Shown one piece after another: positions 25,689-37,504 of a stretch of DNA of 64,000 nt. Source of the DNA: Dryas octopetala (Eukaryota > Streptophyta > Magnoliopsida > Rosales > Rosaceae); the NCBI GenBank assembly GCA_963921425.1, contig OY992834.1, positions 11,887,271 to 11,951,270 on the forward strand, read 5' to 3'. Under the pieces are notes generated by a model. It searched no databases. It saw only the letters and a list, made by a program, of their open reading frames with translations, and was not told the origin of the DNA. How positions within the stretch are numbered: the stretch's first letter is position 1; each line of letters begins with the position of its first letter. Made by a program: the position numbers and the translations under genes.

Positions 25689-25740
25689 GGACAGGTTGAA
25701 TGTTTTTTTTTTTTTTTGGCCAAGGGACAGGTTGAATGTT
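25689..25740 (-). mobile_element. Poly(A) micro-insertion with exact 16-bp flanking repeats
   Basis: GGACAGGTTGAATGTT occurs at 25689-25704 and again at 25725-25740. The 20 bp between them are a T-run followed by GGCCAAG. On the minus strand this is a few bases plus a poly(A) tail inside an exact target duplication, the clearest retroposition scar in the window. Confidence 0.75.
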
Positions 25741-27753
25741 AAAGATACCAAACTCAGTGTGTATTGACACATATATTAATAGACACCAGAGTAACAATGA
25801 AACAAATGTGCTTGGTGAGGTCCGAAAATTAAGATGGACAACATTACTATGCAGTCTATGCCTACAAAAATAAAATATCTCCGGGCACAAACATAAATAA
25901 AATAAGAGGATTGCAAATTAAAGTAAAGCACGACTGCCCCAGTGGATTAAGAAAAGTTAAGAATGTGTCCCCAAAAAGAGAGAGAGCATATCCTATAATC
26001 CTAAGATGAATATTCTCTTTAATTCTAAAAGTTGCTGTAATTATCAATTCAAATTGAGGTCCACTATTATCTTTTGATGATCCATTTATTTCGTCATGAT
26101 GATTTGTGATACAAGTATACAACTTAAGATGCATAAATATATACATATATCTTGTTATAAGCAATTTTTGAAAAACTAATAGTAATTCTATAATTGGTCT
26201 GAATAAGCATGTATAGCTTTATTAGATATTTAATCCAACCAAGTGCTAAACAAGTTCTAGCTCTGGTTCTTCTTCTTGCAGCTTTGGTGGGTCCGTTCTA
26301 ATTGTTATGCCTTTGAATCGGATGTCCCCCTTCGGCTTTGAATGTCATGTTATACCTCTGGGCCACAAGCTGATCTCCCTCATTCTCATACAACTCACAG
26401 TAGAAATTCATATCATATAAACAAATCTAACGGTAATTTATAAATTTAAACTATATTTTTAAAAATGTAAACTCGCCGATGTAAGTGGCAAAAAAGTGTT
26501 CATATATCATACAAATCTGTACAATCGAATTTTCATTTTCATTTTCATTGAACACCTTTTGGACTCTTGGCCACCTTGTCATATTTGTTTATCATGAGCC
26601 ATCTACTCTTCTCATGAAGCATAATGATCCTCGAAAGAAATTAACATTTTGGTGATGACTCTGTCATGCCAAATTACGCCTGATCTAAATTCCTTTCTCA
26701 TTTGGTTCCATACCAGTGAGATCAGAGATGTACATGCCAAGTTGAAACCCTTTTTCATGTTGATCAAAATTAGATTGGATTATTTATAAAATAAAAAACT
26801 CAATGGCTGTCAATGATCATTTCCTTTGATGAAACTAGGAAGCATTTTCATTTTTTTGCTTTGGAGTAGAAAATGTTACATGTGACTAGCATAACGTACA
26901 ACCTTTACAAACATTAATACAATCTTGAATGCATATACTTGCTTTGATTAATATATATATATATATATGACAATTTTTCTTTTCATCTCTGAAGAAAACT
27001 ATAGTGGAGTTTTCAGTCCCAACTGTACAGTACTACTGAAGTAGCCAAATGATATGGGCCTTCAGAACTACTGCAGATTCCATGAAATGATTAAATTTTA
27101 AATTTTTTTAATCATTGTAACTAATCAATTAATCAACACAACTGTTTATTTGGTAGGATTTATATGACTGTAAGCAAATAAATCAGAGGCATCAGTCAGA
27201 TTCTGTACTACCAAATATACTAATATAGTGTTGATTTACATGATGTCAGTGTAGATCCTAATTTGCAGCCGGCTTAGTCAACTGTCTGGATTGGAAACAG
27301 TCCAAATGCCCTACTGAATCTTATCTTAATTAATATATAATCAGAGGCTACATGTGATTAATAGTAAAATTAAGCAATGGAAAAAGAGATTCACTGGTGA
27401 CTTCTGTCTGATTTGATTAAAATCAAATGAATGTTATTTGAGGATAAATGTATCCATTTGAATCCTAGATAATTTTCAATCTCCTTTATTATTTATTATT
27501 TCTTGGTCTTACTTTGGTTTTTGGTTTTTATTTTGGAAACTATGTGATAGCAGCAGTTAGAAGTTGAAGGCAGCGTAGTTAGACAGAAAATCTTTGACAA
27601 CTCATGCAAAAGTGGTATTAAACATCAAATTTGGTGACGAAAGTTGATCAACAGATGGCTTAATCATAGCAATTTCCTCTAAAAATTATAGTCTGAATCT
27701 CACTTTTCCCCTTCATTTTCATTTTGACTCGTGCTATTCCTAGACTTTTATCC

Positions 27754-27903
27754 AAGTGTTAAAAAGAAATGCTTAAGGGACTTAAAATGAGAGAGTATAT
27801 TCAAGAATTGGATTTAATACAATTGTTGAAACCGAATGAATCCAACCATTGAATGCACTGTCCCTCATTTGTCCTTTATTTTAAGTCCCTTAGATTAACA
27901 CTT
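27754..27903. mobile_element. Small MITE, 150 bp
   Basis: The left end AAGTGTTAA..CTTAAGGGACTTAAAAT is inverted at the right as ATTTTAAGTCCCTTAGATTAACACTT. The interior is non-coding. No convincing target duplication was found, so the superfamily is open. Confidence 0.6.
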
Positions 27904-28369
27904 CCGAATTTTAAATATCTCATGCCGGCAAGTCTATGATGTTTTCCTTTATGTTTGCTTAAGCTGCGACGTGATGATTTTGTGAAAGTCATTTTGGTAA
28001 GAAGAAAGAAAGGAACCTGCAATTCCCTCAAATCTCGCTCCTCTCTTCTTTGAGGACGAAAATGGTAATGGTGAGCTTATTTGTATTACCATGAAAGGAA
28101 AACAAAAGAAGCAAAGCACGTGCGTATATTTATTCGTATGTTGAAAACAGCGAAGCTCGGGTTACAACAATCTAAGCAGTTTCCTGTACAGACATTTTCT
28201 TTCCTCCCAAGAAACAAAAAGGAGTGCAAAATCACAAAATTCCATAATATATACATGTTGAAACCCCCAAAAGAATACTAACAACAATATGAGCCCACCG
28301 CCAAAAAATCCCAGCTCTAATAAACTCCAATTTACCACAAAAACGAAGGCATCAAAATTATGTATCCAT

Positions 28370-31300
28370 CTATTTGATGGCGTAGGAAACAGTACAAACT
28401 GACTCAAGTGCCTCTGTAAATAACCCAGAAAAACTGGTCAGTGCCTGAAAAACCCCTGGCAAGCCTGTTTGAAGATTGTTTAGTGTCATGGCTCTCGTCA
28501 CCTCCACTGCCTTTGAATGCTTCATCATCTCATCTTCAACCCGCCTCTGGCAGGATGCAAGTTCATTTTTCTTCTCAGCAAGTGGGTCTCGAGCATCCAA
28601 GAGTTGTCCGTTGTCAGGTCCTGAATCAGGAAGCCCGATACCAACCATGGAGTAGGAGTGGTAGAACTTCTTTTCAATGTTCCGGAGAGAAGAAGCTTTT
28701 TTCTCAAGCTCCTTCGATGCAGTTTCAGTGCGTTTTTTGATCTTGAGCTCTTCACTCTGTTTTACAGAGATTACATGGACAACATTGATAAAGCTCTTGA
28801 TGGCCTCGGAAGCCACTGTGTCAGGGACACGTTCAAGTGCAAGCTTCCACTCATCACAGAAGGAGTATACTTCAGAAAGTTCCCTGTTGCCATTCAAGGT
28901 GTCATTGGTTACAGGAAGAAGGGTGAGCTTGAACCAAGCATGAACAGATCGGATGAAGTCCCGTTTGAACTTTATTAAGCGGCAGAAACTGGAGTGCCAG
29001 GCAGAGACAGCTGATTCAAGGTCACGGGTTGCCTGCCGGTGCAGTTCTGTGGTTGAGTCACCCTTGGCGGACAGGTTCACAAGTCCCTTAACCTGTTGTA
29101 CAATGTTGTTCTGGACTTCATGGTACTGGTGCATTGATCTCCACATGTACATAAACCTGCACTCAGTATATCCAGCACATAAATGGACATTTCGAATTCA
29201 GGTCACCGCTAAGGTATCACATGATCATATGAACTAGCCATTATTTGGTAAAACCATCTCATTGTATGAATTCAACTACTGCATTCTACAACTCCACAAA
29301 TATGTCGGTAACAATGCACTGATAAGGTTTTCATGAAAAGTTCATCTGCTAAAGTTAATAATTTTCAACTCCACCTTAGATTGTCCTTGTTTTTATACTT
29401 CTGTACCAGGGCTGAATGCCTATGCCTCTTTTCAGTCAATGTAATTACTAGAAAGAAAAATTTATAATGTCCAAGTCTGAGCTTTATTATTAACAGAGCA
29501 CCTAACACATAAAATTTACCTACCCTCATCTCATTCATTTCTTTTAGCATAAAGTTTTAAGGCAAACTGCACAGAGAGCAATAAGTATGTCCACCTCGAG
29601 CTAAAGTAAATACAGAACCAAGACTACAATCTGCGCTATAGCTGCACAATTTGAGTCCATTGAAACCCTATTTAATTCCACTCGGAAGAGTAGGGGTACT
29701 TCTAGTAAGTCCTGAAGTTCCCAATAGTTTGGTCTTTGGGCCAGTAACTTGATTATTTTTTTATATATTTATATATATATATATATATATATTCATTTGT
29801 TTACTTCTTTATTGCTGCCATTATTACTGTAACTATTCTGACACTGTTAGATAATTTGTGTTTTAGTTCAAAAGGATTATTAGGTAGCTGGAAGCTACCA
29901 TGGCCAATGGACCCACACGTGAGAAAATATGGATATTAGCAGCGTACAGTGGCACTACGTAGAACCTATTGGTAATTTATGTTAAACCAGATCCCACAAA
30001 CATCATGATGCTTACATTTTCACTTTATCATAATGACACCAATTGATATACAATCAAAGTTCGAAGCAATAATAATGTTCTTGACTTAGTTAAGAAATGG
30101 ATCCAGATACAGACAAAGGAGGGTCATATCATAGTTAAAGTCCAATGTACCTAACTCCCTCCCCCCTATAATAACTGTTCCCAAAAGGGTCTGCAGATCA
30201 GAGGAAACATAACCACCGGAGAATCATTTTTCAGTTTTGGGGCCACTGTCTAAATTTTAAGAGGTAGCCAGCAATTAGGACAGTCCAGGACAAGGCACAT
30301 GTGGTTACAGAGGGGAAGAAGCAAGTGGCACGACAGAGCAGTGACTCATAATGTTTTCAACTACCAAGTCAAAAGGCCAATGATGTACACTAGCGTTTTT
30401 CACATGAGGGAATATCCTTTTTTTTTTTTTTACGAGACATGAGAGAATATTAAATATGCTACATTAAGTACACCATATTGTGATAATTCTCTAATATATG
30501 TTTTGAAAGATTCACTGCTCGAAATCTCAACCATGTAGTTTGTGCTTTCTTTTGGGCACACACTAACATGTGATATCCTAGAGGCAAGCACTAAATAACA
30601 TGATTTCAGATTATGAAAACTGGTCACTAGTTGAATGACTTATTGCAAACAACTGAATCACATAGAAGTTAAATTTATTTTCCAACTACTTACCATTATT
30701 TTGAAAAAAAAAACAAAAAAAAACAAAAAAATGGGAAAAAAGGATCTTACTAAACCAAACGGAACTATTATAGATATCAGTGTTTCATCCTTGCAAAGCG
30801 GATTTTTGCATAATGCATATATCTCATGGTTTGTGCATAAGAATTAAGAAGAATTATCTTATTAACTTAATCAAAAGGGAGGATGCTTACCCATGGCACA
30901 GTTCAACAAGCTGAGGCACAAGATCAGAGTCTCTAAGATTAATGATGGCAGCTGAGGTGGTTGTGACGGCCTCAGATGTGACCTGAATCAGTGATTGCAG
31001 CCTCTTTATCGAAGCCTTTGTCTTGTCTAACTTGGTTTCGTCCTCCCCCTTGTACTCCTGATTTTGCAGCGCGGACAACTTCTTCTCATGTTCAATCTTG
31101 ACACCTTCTCTGGCCTAAAAGTCATCAACAATTTATTGCCTGCATCAGTGCTTACCAATTTGAAACCACAGGGTTTCCATAAATGCAACAGTTATTTTCA
31201 AATCCAACCCGGGCAAATGACCCTCAACCCAATCATTTGCTGCAACTCCATGTTTACCACTCAATTCTAGAAATTACCATATTTCCACAGCAACACCCTG

Positions 31301-33743
31301 CTAGGTCAATTCCCATATATTTGCACTAAAAAGGCATGAATAGTTGAAGGTGCATCCATATTAACAAAAATTCAAGATATTGCAAACAAAGAAAATGACA
31401 GAAGATGCATATTTTCTCCTAGTGAAAAGCCCTTCTTTAATAAAAAGTGTTCATAAATGTAATAATAGACATAGCAAAGGATAAAGAAGCTAGCTATAAC
31501 AGTGAGGATGTCAATATTTGGCAGCCAATAATGCAGTAGATTTTTTTTTTTTTTTCCAGGTACCAAAAAGTGCATCCACTTTCTTTATCAAAGGAGTGTA
31601 GTAGCCTACAAAGACAGGTCGGTCTATTTAAGCATGGTTTCATTAACTAACAAATGCAGGTTGTCCTTGTCAATCTCACAGGCTGTCAAGGGGTGGTGGG
31701 GGGCATATGAGTCATTTTCACCAACAATACAAAATTTACTTAATTGCTGCCAAAAGGGCAAAAGGTACAAAGACTGACAGCCGTCCAAATCACAGCTATA
31801 TCCAAAAAGATACCCCCGGAAAAAACTTCGGTTTATTTTACTCCCATCACCGAACATGGGCATTTTCGTCAATATGGTCTTTTGGTCAAAAACTTCGGAG
31901 GACTTACGCTACCAAGTACCAACACTGGCATTGATGGGTACCCTTCTGTCTTAAGTAGTTAAGTCTAACTAGATTTATTTAATAAAACAAACAGAATGAT
32001 TTAATTAACTAATGAAAATTAGAAAGAGGGAATGAATGAATTACCTTCACTTCCTCGTAGAGCTTCTTCTCCCAAGCCAAAAGGCGTTCGAACGTGGAGC
32101 AGAGGCTTTTCGAACCGGCCGATTCTTGGAGCGAACCGGTGTCGAGCCGGTACTTAACCGCCAGTGGCGGTTTTGAGGTCCAACTCGAGCTCAAGTTGCT
32201 CAGCACACTACTGGAGTGGTAGACTGTCTCTGTAAAATTACACCCACTATAGAAGTTAATTTCTTTTTAAACGAAATTCAAAACCCAAATGTAAAATGCA
32301 GGAAAGTTGTATGAAACAAAATCATCCTCAAATGTCATAAATTTTCCATGTAATTTGATAAAAAGAACCAAACCCAATTCCCAAATGAATTAAATGATGA
32401 TCCCATTCCCTACTTTTTTAAAAAAGTTTGAACTTTTCCCACAAATTTTCCCTGCAACCAAACATATTCAAAAACCAGTCCCAAAGAAAAAAAAACATAC
32501 TCTTGAGTTGCCTGAAGCTCCGATCGAGCTGGGCCCTGCCAGTCTCGAGCATCTCCGAGACCTGGTCTCCAGCCATGGCGGCCTTGTCGAAATTCTCCTT
32601 AATCGCCTCCACAATCTCCTTCAAGTCCCTGTGCCTCACCACCATCTTCATGTTCATGTTGGAGATCTCACTGCTTCTATAAGTACTCCCCCCCTCCGAC
32701 CCCTCCGACTTGCTCGCACTCCTCGCCGCATACTTGGGCTGCTGCTGAGTCTGAACCGGCGGAGCCACCGATTCGGCCCGGTTCGACTGCTCGAAATTGG
32801 ACCGGGTACCCATCTCGGATCTCGAGTCCCTGTCATCATCATCTTCATCGTCTGACGAGCTCGTGGTGCTGTAATGGTCATGGTCATGGTCGCCCCACTC
32901 ACTGCACTGGACCTCCTCTCTCTCAGACTGAGCATACTCGTGGTGCTTTTTCTGGTGGTGGGTGTTTTGGGTTTGGGATTTTGCGTTGTTGACGAAGAAA
33001 TCGTACTCTGATCTCTCGGTTTCGGTTTCAGCTTCTTCGGCCTCGGTCTCTGTATTATTTTCGAAATCGTCTTCTGCGTTTTGATGGTGGGATTGTTTGG
33101 AACGAGCTCGCTGGTTGAAGAACTCGGAGTCGGGCGGCGATGGAGGGTAGAAATTCTCCCAGTTCCACATCGACGACGCCTGCGACGGCGTTTCGGAGTA
33201 GGTCGAATTCGCTTGAAAAGCCGTTGGAAATGGAAACCCATCTGTGAAATTCGATTTCTGGCTCTGCGGAGACGAAGACGGGCTGGATTCCGATAATATA
33301 TGCGGCAGTTTCGGCTTTTGCGGCGGCGGAGGCCTTCGGCGGCGATGGGACAGGTGGCGAGCAGAGGCGGAAGAAGAAGAGGATAGAATGTGGGGGAGCT
33401 TGGAGCTGGCGAGGGTGGGGGACAGTGGCGGTGGCGATCGGTGGAGGGAGGAGGGTGCGGGAGATGGTGGGACACGTGGCGGGATGGTGTTGGTGGGTGA
33501 GGAGATGGAGGGAGGTGGTGGGGGGTGTAGGAAGACGGCGGGGGTCTGGTCGGAGATGGAGAGGGGTTCGAAGGCGGCGAAGGAGACGAGGACGGAGCCG
33601 GTGAGCCGGAGGGAGCGGCAGTAGTCGGCGTGAGCCGCCGCTAAGTGGTGGCGCGCGAAGACTGCGTCTTTCATCAGGCGGCGCCGCTCTTTGCACCGCC
33701 GCACTGTGTCCTCGTTGTCCAACTTCGACGCTGCACAACCCAT
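28370..33743 (-). CDS. DUF630/DUF632 protein (NRG2/APSR1 family)
   Basis: Four exons, 33743-32501, 32229-32045, 31114-30891 and 29156-28370, give an unbroken 812-residue protein. It starts [20 protein letters not shown], with Gly2 and Cys3 forming a likely N-myristoylation/palmitoylation signal, and continues as a DUF630 domain (about residues 1-60: [20 protein letters not shown]). A Pro/Ser-rich stretch and an acidic segment follow (to about 370). The DUF632 domain runs from [16 protein letters not shown] to about 690 and includes [46 protein letters not shown] and [10 protein letters not shown], ending in a coiled-coil-rich tail. Relatives include Arabidopsis NRG2 (nitrate signalling), APSR1 and rice REL2; many are peripheral membrane proteins. 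The molecular activity is not known. Convergent with the kinase gene and in old linkage with VAD1 and LCMT1. Confidence 0.93.
29763..29790. repeat. (AT)n microsatellite in a DUF632 intron
   Basis: Alternating AT run in the last intron of the DUF630/DUF632 gene. Confidence 0.8.
30402..30450 (-). mobile_element. Poly(A) micro-insertion with 14-bp flanking repeats
   Basis: ACATGAGGGAATAT (30402-30415) and ACATGAGAGAATAT (30437-30450) flank 21 bp made of a T-run and ACGAG. It is the same type of scar as at 25689-25740, located in a DUF632 gene intron. Confidence 0.65.
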
Positions 33744-34080
33744 GATTATCAGAATGATAATAATGAAAATTAGAAAAAATGAGGAGAAGAAAATCGGAAC
33801 CCAAGTGGGTGTGGTGGTGGTGGTGGTGGTGGTGGTGGTTTGAGCTGTGTGTGTGTGTGTGTGTGTGAAAAGAGAGAGTGGAGCGGTGAGAGTGAGAAAG
33901 GAGAAGAAGTTATAGTGGTTAAACTTTGGACTGTTGTCTGTAGCCTGTTGGGGACTACCTGTGCTTTTTTATTTTTTTTATTTTTTATGAAATTTATACG
34001 GGATTTATTTATTTATTTATTTTTATGAAAGAGTATATCTGTATATATATAAAAAAAAAGTGGGCTCTTTATTACAAAAG
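33744..34080 (-). promoter_or_regulatory. 5' leader and promoter of the DUF632 gene
   Basis: Just upstream of the start codon the plus strand has a (GGT)n run (about 33808-33840) followed by a (GT)n run (about 33846-33867) and GA-rich DNA. On the gene's strand these are CCA and CA repeats of a probable 5' UTR. They make the region a likely length polymorphism. Confidence 0.5.
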
Positions 34081-35871
34081 GGAAAGTGGTCTTTTAGTAA
34101 TGTAAATGCAGGAGATGTTCTCTTATAGAAAGTGTTAGAATATAAAACAGTCCTAAACTCACATCCAACTGCTTAAATTTTTTGGAGCAATTTTGTAAAA
34201 AAAGTTAGAAAATAGAAATATTGTAAGCCCAGGAATTTTAACATGTTATTAAGATGAATAATTCATTCACGTATTAGGCTTAATTTGACTACATGTAAGT
34301 ATAATGTGGAGAATATAAATACCAACATTTGTCATTTGAAATGTTATGTTGTAAATAAAATTATAAACTTCTTCATTTATTGTTAATTAATTTCAAATGT
34401 GATATTTATCATATTTTGGCTTTAACATAATATCAGAGCACGAGATTTTGAATTTGAAACCCGACAACTACATCTTCCCAATCCAATATAAGTCTGATAG
34501 CCAACAGAGCATTGATCAAAAGAATTTTTCTTTTTTAATTAGTAATTAAAATTGAAAATCTGAAAGTATAACGTGAAAAACATTTAACAAGAATTAGATC
34601 CCAAAAGTTCAAATGGCAGACTGGCAGTGCTAAACTTGGTTTTTAATTATAATTTGTGGAAATGTTTGTTTTGTTGATTAGTTTAACAATAATGTTAGTT
34701 GTCCTATATTTTTTTTTTATATTTGTATTTCACTTAATGTGTCATTACTTTACTGGAAAAATATATATTTTTTTTTAAGTTTTATTTTTAATTTTTAGTG
34801 TTTAATGTATGAATACCATGTAAAATGATATGAAATTGTGGTATAAAAATGTGACAAGTATAGTATTACTGTTAATTGAATGAGTGGTGTAGAAGGCTGG
34901 CTTTTGGTGCTTTTGCAGGGTCATCGGGGCTTGGGGGTTTGGAAGATGAAGACAGAGTGGATCTTCACCAAATTGTGTGGGCCCATTTGAGTTGATTATT
35001 GAGTCCAAGTGAGTCACTACCAGTGGCATGTTCTATTGGCTTGGTGTTGGACTTTATTACTAAATTGTGAACTCTTCCAATTTCGTAAACTCAATGGCAT
35101 AAAATTTTCTTCGTACTTAAATGCAAAGCTATCTTGTATTTGCTTAAATGATGCACTTGCTACTTAAAATTATCTTTAATTTGGTACTTACAGCTCATTT
35201 GGTATTAGAAATGAATGAAATTGATTATAATTCGAACGGTGTCGCACTACTAATTTGAACAATTATAGAAATGTCCTTTCATTTTTATGAGTGGTTGTTT
35301 TAGCTGATCAATTTTTCTATTTTTGTTTTCTATGTAGTATAAAATATATTACTTTAGCTTGGAAAGTAGGATTTAGGACTTTAGTTTAAGGCATTTGCCC
35401 TAGGTTTAAGGCATTAGTCCTAGGATTAAGAACCTAAAACATAACCCTAAGCCCTATACTCAATTATTAAAAACATAAAGAAAAGCATGTATAAATAAGA
35501 TGAAAATAAATGAAGAGTCGCTCGAGCAACTGGAACATTTCTTATATAAATGGATATCACGTTTGAGTTCTAAGATGAATCTTTTAAGTTTTTCATATTA
35601 TTATTTTTTGGAAAAAAAGTTTTGGCTATTGAAATTTAATCCACCATTTTATGCTTATAAAAAAATTTGTGCACATTATCTTTATTCGTATAGGAGAATT
35701 GCTCACTGCTTGAAGTAGGATTGCTGTTGGTAAGTCTTCAGACTTCAATAAATGTTTTTTGTTTTGGCCGCATCAATAGATGTCTTAAATACATTCATTA
35801 AATTTTGTTTAGGTCAAAAATTGGGATTCTTTTATTGCTTTAATTATAACCCCTACATTTCTAATAAATGA
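34081..35871. other. Intergenic DNA, no gene seen
   Basis: AT-rich DNA between the DUF632 promoter and the hAT insertion. Around 35385-35455 degenerate CCCTAAG/CCCTAGG phrases occur, but they are irregular and not telomeric repeats. Confidence 0.5.
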
Positions 35872-35884
35872 TTTAGATCCAAGG

Positions 35885-36130
35885 GTTTAAATTTCGAAGT
35901 TTTCGGCGAAATTTCGCCGAAAATTTCGTTTTTTAGGGGTTCCGAAATTTTAACACGGATTCGACTAAATTTCGGAAAGTTTCGGCGAAATATTCGAAAT
36001 TTCGCCGAAATTTCGCCGAAATTTCGAGCGAAATTTCGAATGACCCGCAAGCAAATTTTTTTGAATTGGATCGAAATTTCGCCGAAATTTCGACGAAATT
36101 TATCGAAATTTCGTCGAAATTTCGATCCAA
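35885..36130. repeat. hAT left subterminal motif array
   Basis: More than a dozen copies of AAATTTCG or its complement, many extended to CGAAATTTCGCCGAAATTTCG, are packed into about 240 bp. A smaller cluster (CGAAATTTCCATCGAAATTTC) lies at 41040-41155 on the other side. In hAT elements such subterminal repeats are transposase binding sites; that role is inferred here. Confidence 0.8.
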
Positions 36131-37504
36131 AACCCAGCCTTTCACTGTAACAGTACCGAGCTCAAAATCTCAAATACGGAAATACCCATCTAACCCTCGC
36201 TCAAATACACAGCCTAACCCTAAATCCCTCAGTCCTCACTGCCTCACATAGTCACATTCTCACAATCTCACAAATTCACAAATCCCTAAATCCCTCACCT
36301 GCACAGTCGTCGGCGGCTCGGCGCACACCTTCGATCTCAAACCCGATCTGCCGCATCCTCCGTCTTCTCGGCTCTCTCTCGCCTCGCAGTCGTCTGTTAC
36401 AGCGCCGTCGTCTCTCTCGCCTCGCAGTCGTCTGTTTCTGTCGGCGGCTCGGCGCACACCTGCACAGTCGTCTTCTCCGTCTTGCAGCGCCGTTCTCGAC
36501 GTATCCGGCCCCTTCGAAGCCTCCGGCCACCTCGAAGCCCCCGGCGTTTCTCGAAGCTTAGCCCCCTGCCCCCCTGAAATTTCTGAAATCGGTTTGTGCC
36601 TTTGTGGTGGCTAACTGGCTAAGTCTCAATCTCTCTCAAGTCTTTGACTCTTTGACTCACAGCTTTGTGCGAAGTCTCGTGTGTGTGTGAGTAGTTGTGT
36701 ATTTGAGACTTTGAGTAATAGATATTACTATAATATTAGACAGTCAAAATATCTAAAACTCTAAATTGATCTATATGATTATAATTTATATCTGAGTATA
36801 TGTATATCTAAATTGATTTGAGTATATCTAAGTATATCTAACATCAATTAATCAATATCATATTTTAGGTTTATATGTAAATTATATTGATCTTGGGTTG
36901 ATTTATATAGATTTGGAATTAATTGTATAATTTTGGGTTGATTTTGATTTGTATAATTATATGATTTTGGGTTAATTTTGAATCTTTAATTGTATAATTT
37001 TGGAATTGATTGTATAATTTTAGGTTGATTTTGATTTGTATGATTTGTGTAATTTGTATGATATATAAATATTGATATGGAAGTTGAAAGTGGTGATATG
37101 ATATGATATGGAATTGGAATTGGTATGATTTGTTAATAATTAATATGGAATTTGTATGATTTGTTAATAGCATCTAATATGTATCATGTATTGGATTTGC
37201 CGAATTGGTAATTTAAAATTAGTGAAATTAATATGGAGTTGGTAATAAATTAATAATTAATATGAAATTAGTAATATGGAAATGAAATTGGTAATATGAT
37301 ATGAAATTACAAATTAGTAATATGGAAATATGGAATTGCCAATTGGTAATATGAATATGATATGAAATTACTAATTAGTAATAAGTTAATAACTAATATG
37401 ATATTAATTTCTTGGTATACTGATATGATATTAACATGGAATTTAATTGTTATTGTTATTGTGTTACTGTGTATGTCTTTTTGTTATTAGGAATTTAGGA
37501 TTCA

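Larger units (their letters stand above)
25126..28369. other. Intergenic DNA between convergent genes
   Basis: The kinase 3' UTR and terminator region are expected just after 25125, and the DUF632 gene 3' UTR just before 28369. No coding frame between them is supported. Two small elements (25689-25740 and 27754-27903) are listed separately, and an (AT)n run lies at about 26949-26968. Confidence 0.5.

Noticed and set aside
32654-33475. Long Arg/Pro-rich frames overlapping DUF632 exon 1
   Set aside because: They are out-of-frame shadows of a GC-rich, Pro/Ser-rich coding exon.
35385-35460. Interstitial telomere-like CCCTAA sequence
   Set aside because: Only a few irregular CCCTAAG/CCCTAGG phrases occur; there is no run of the plant CCCTAAA repeat.
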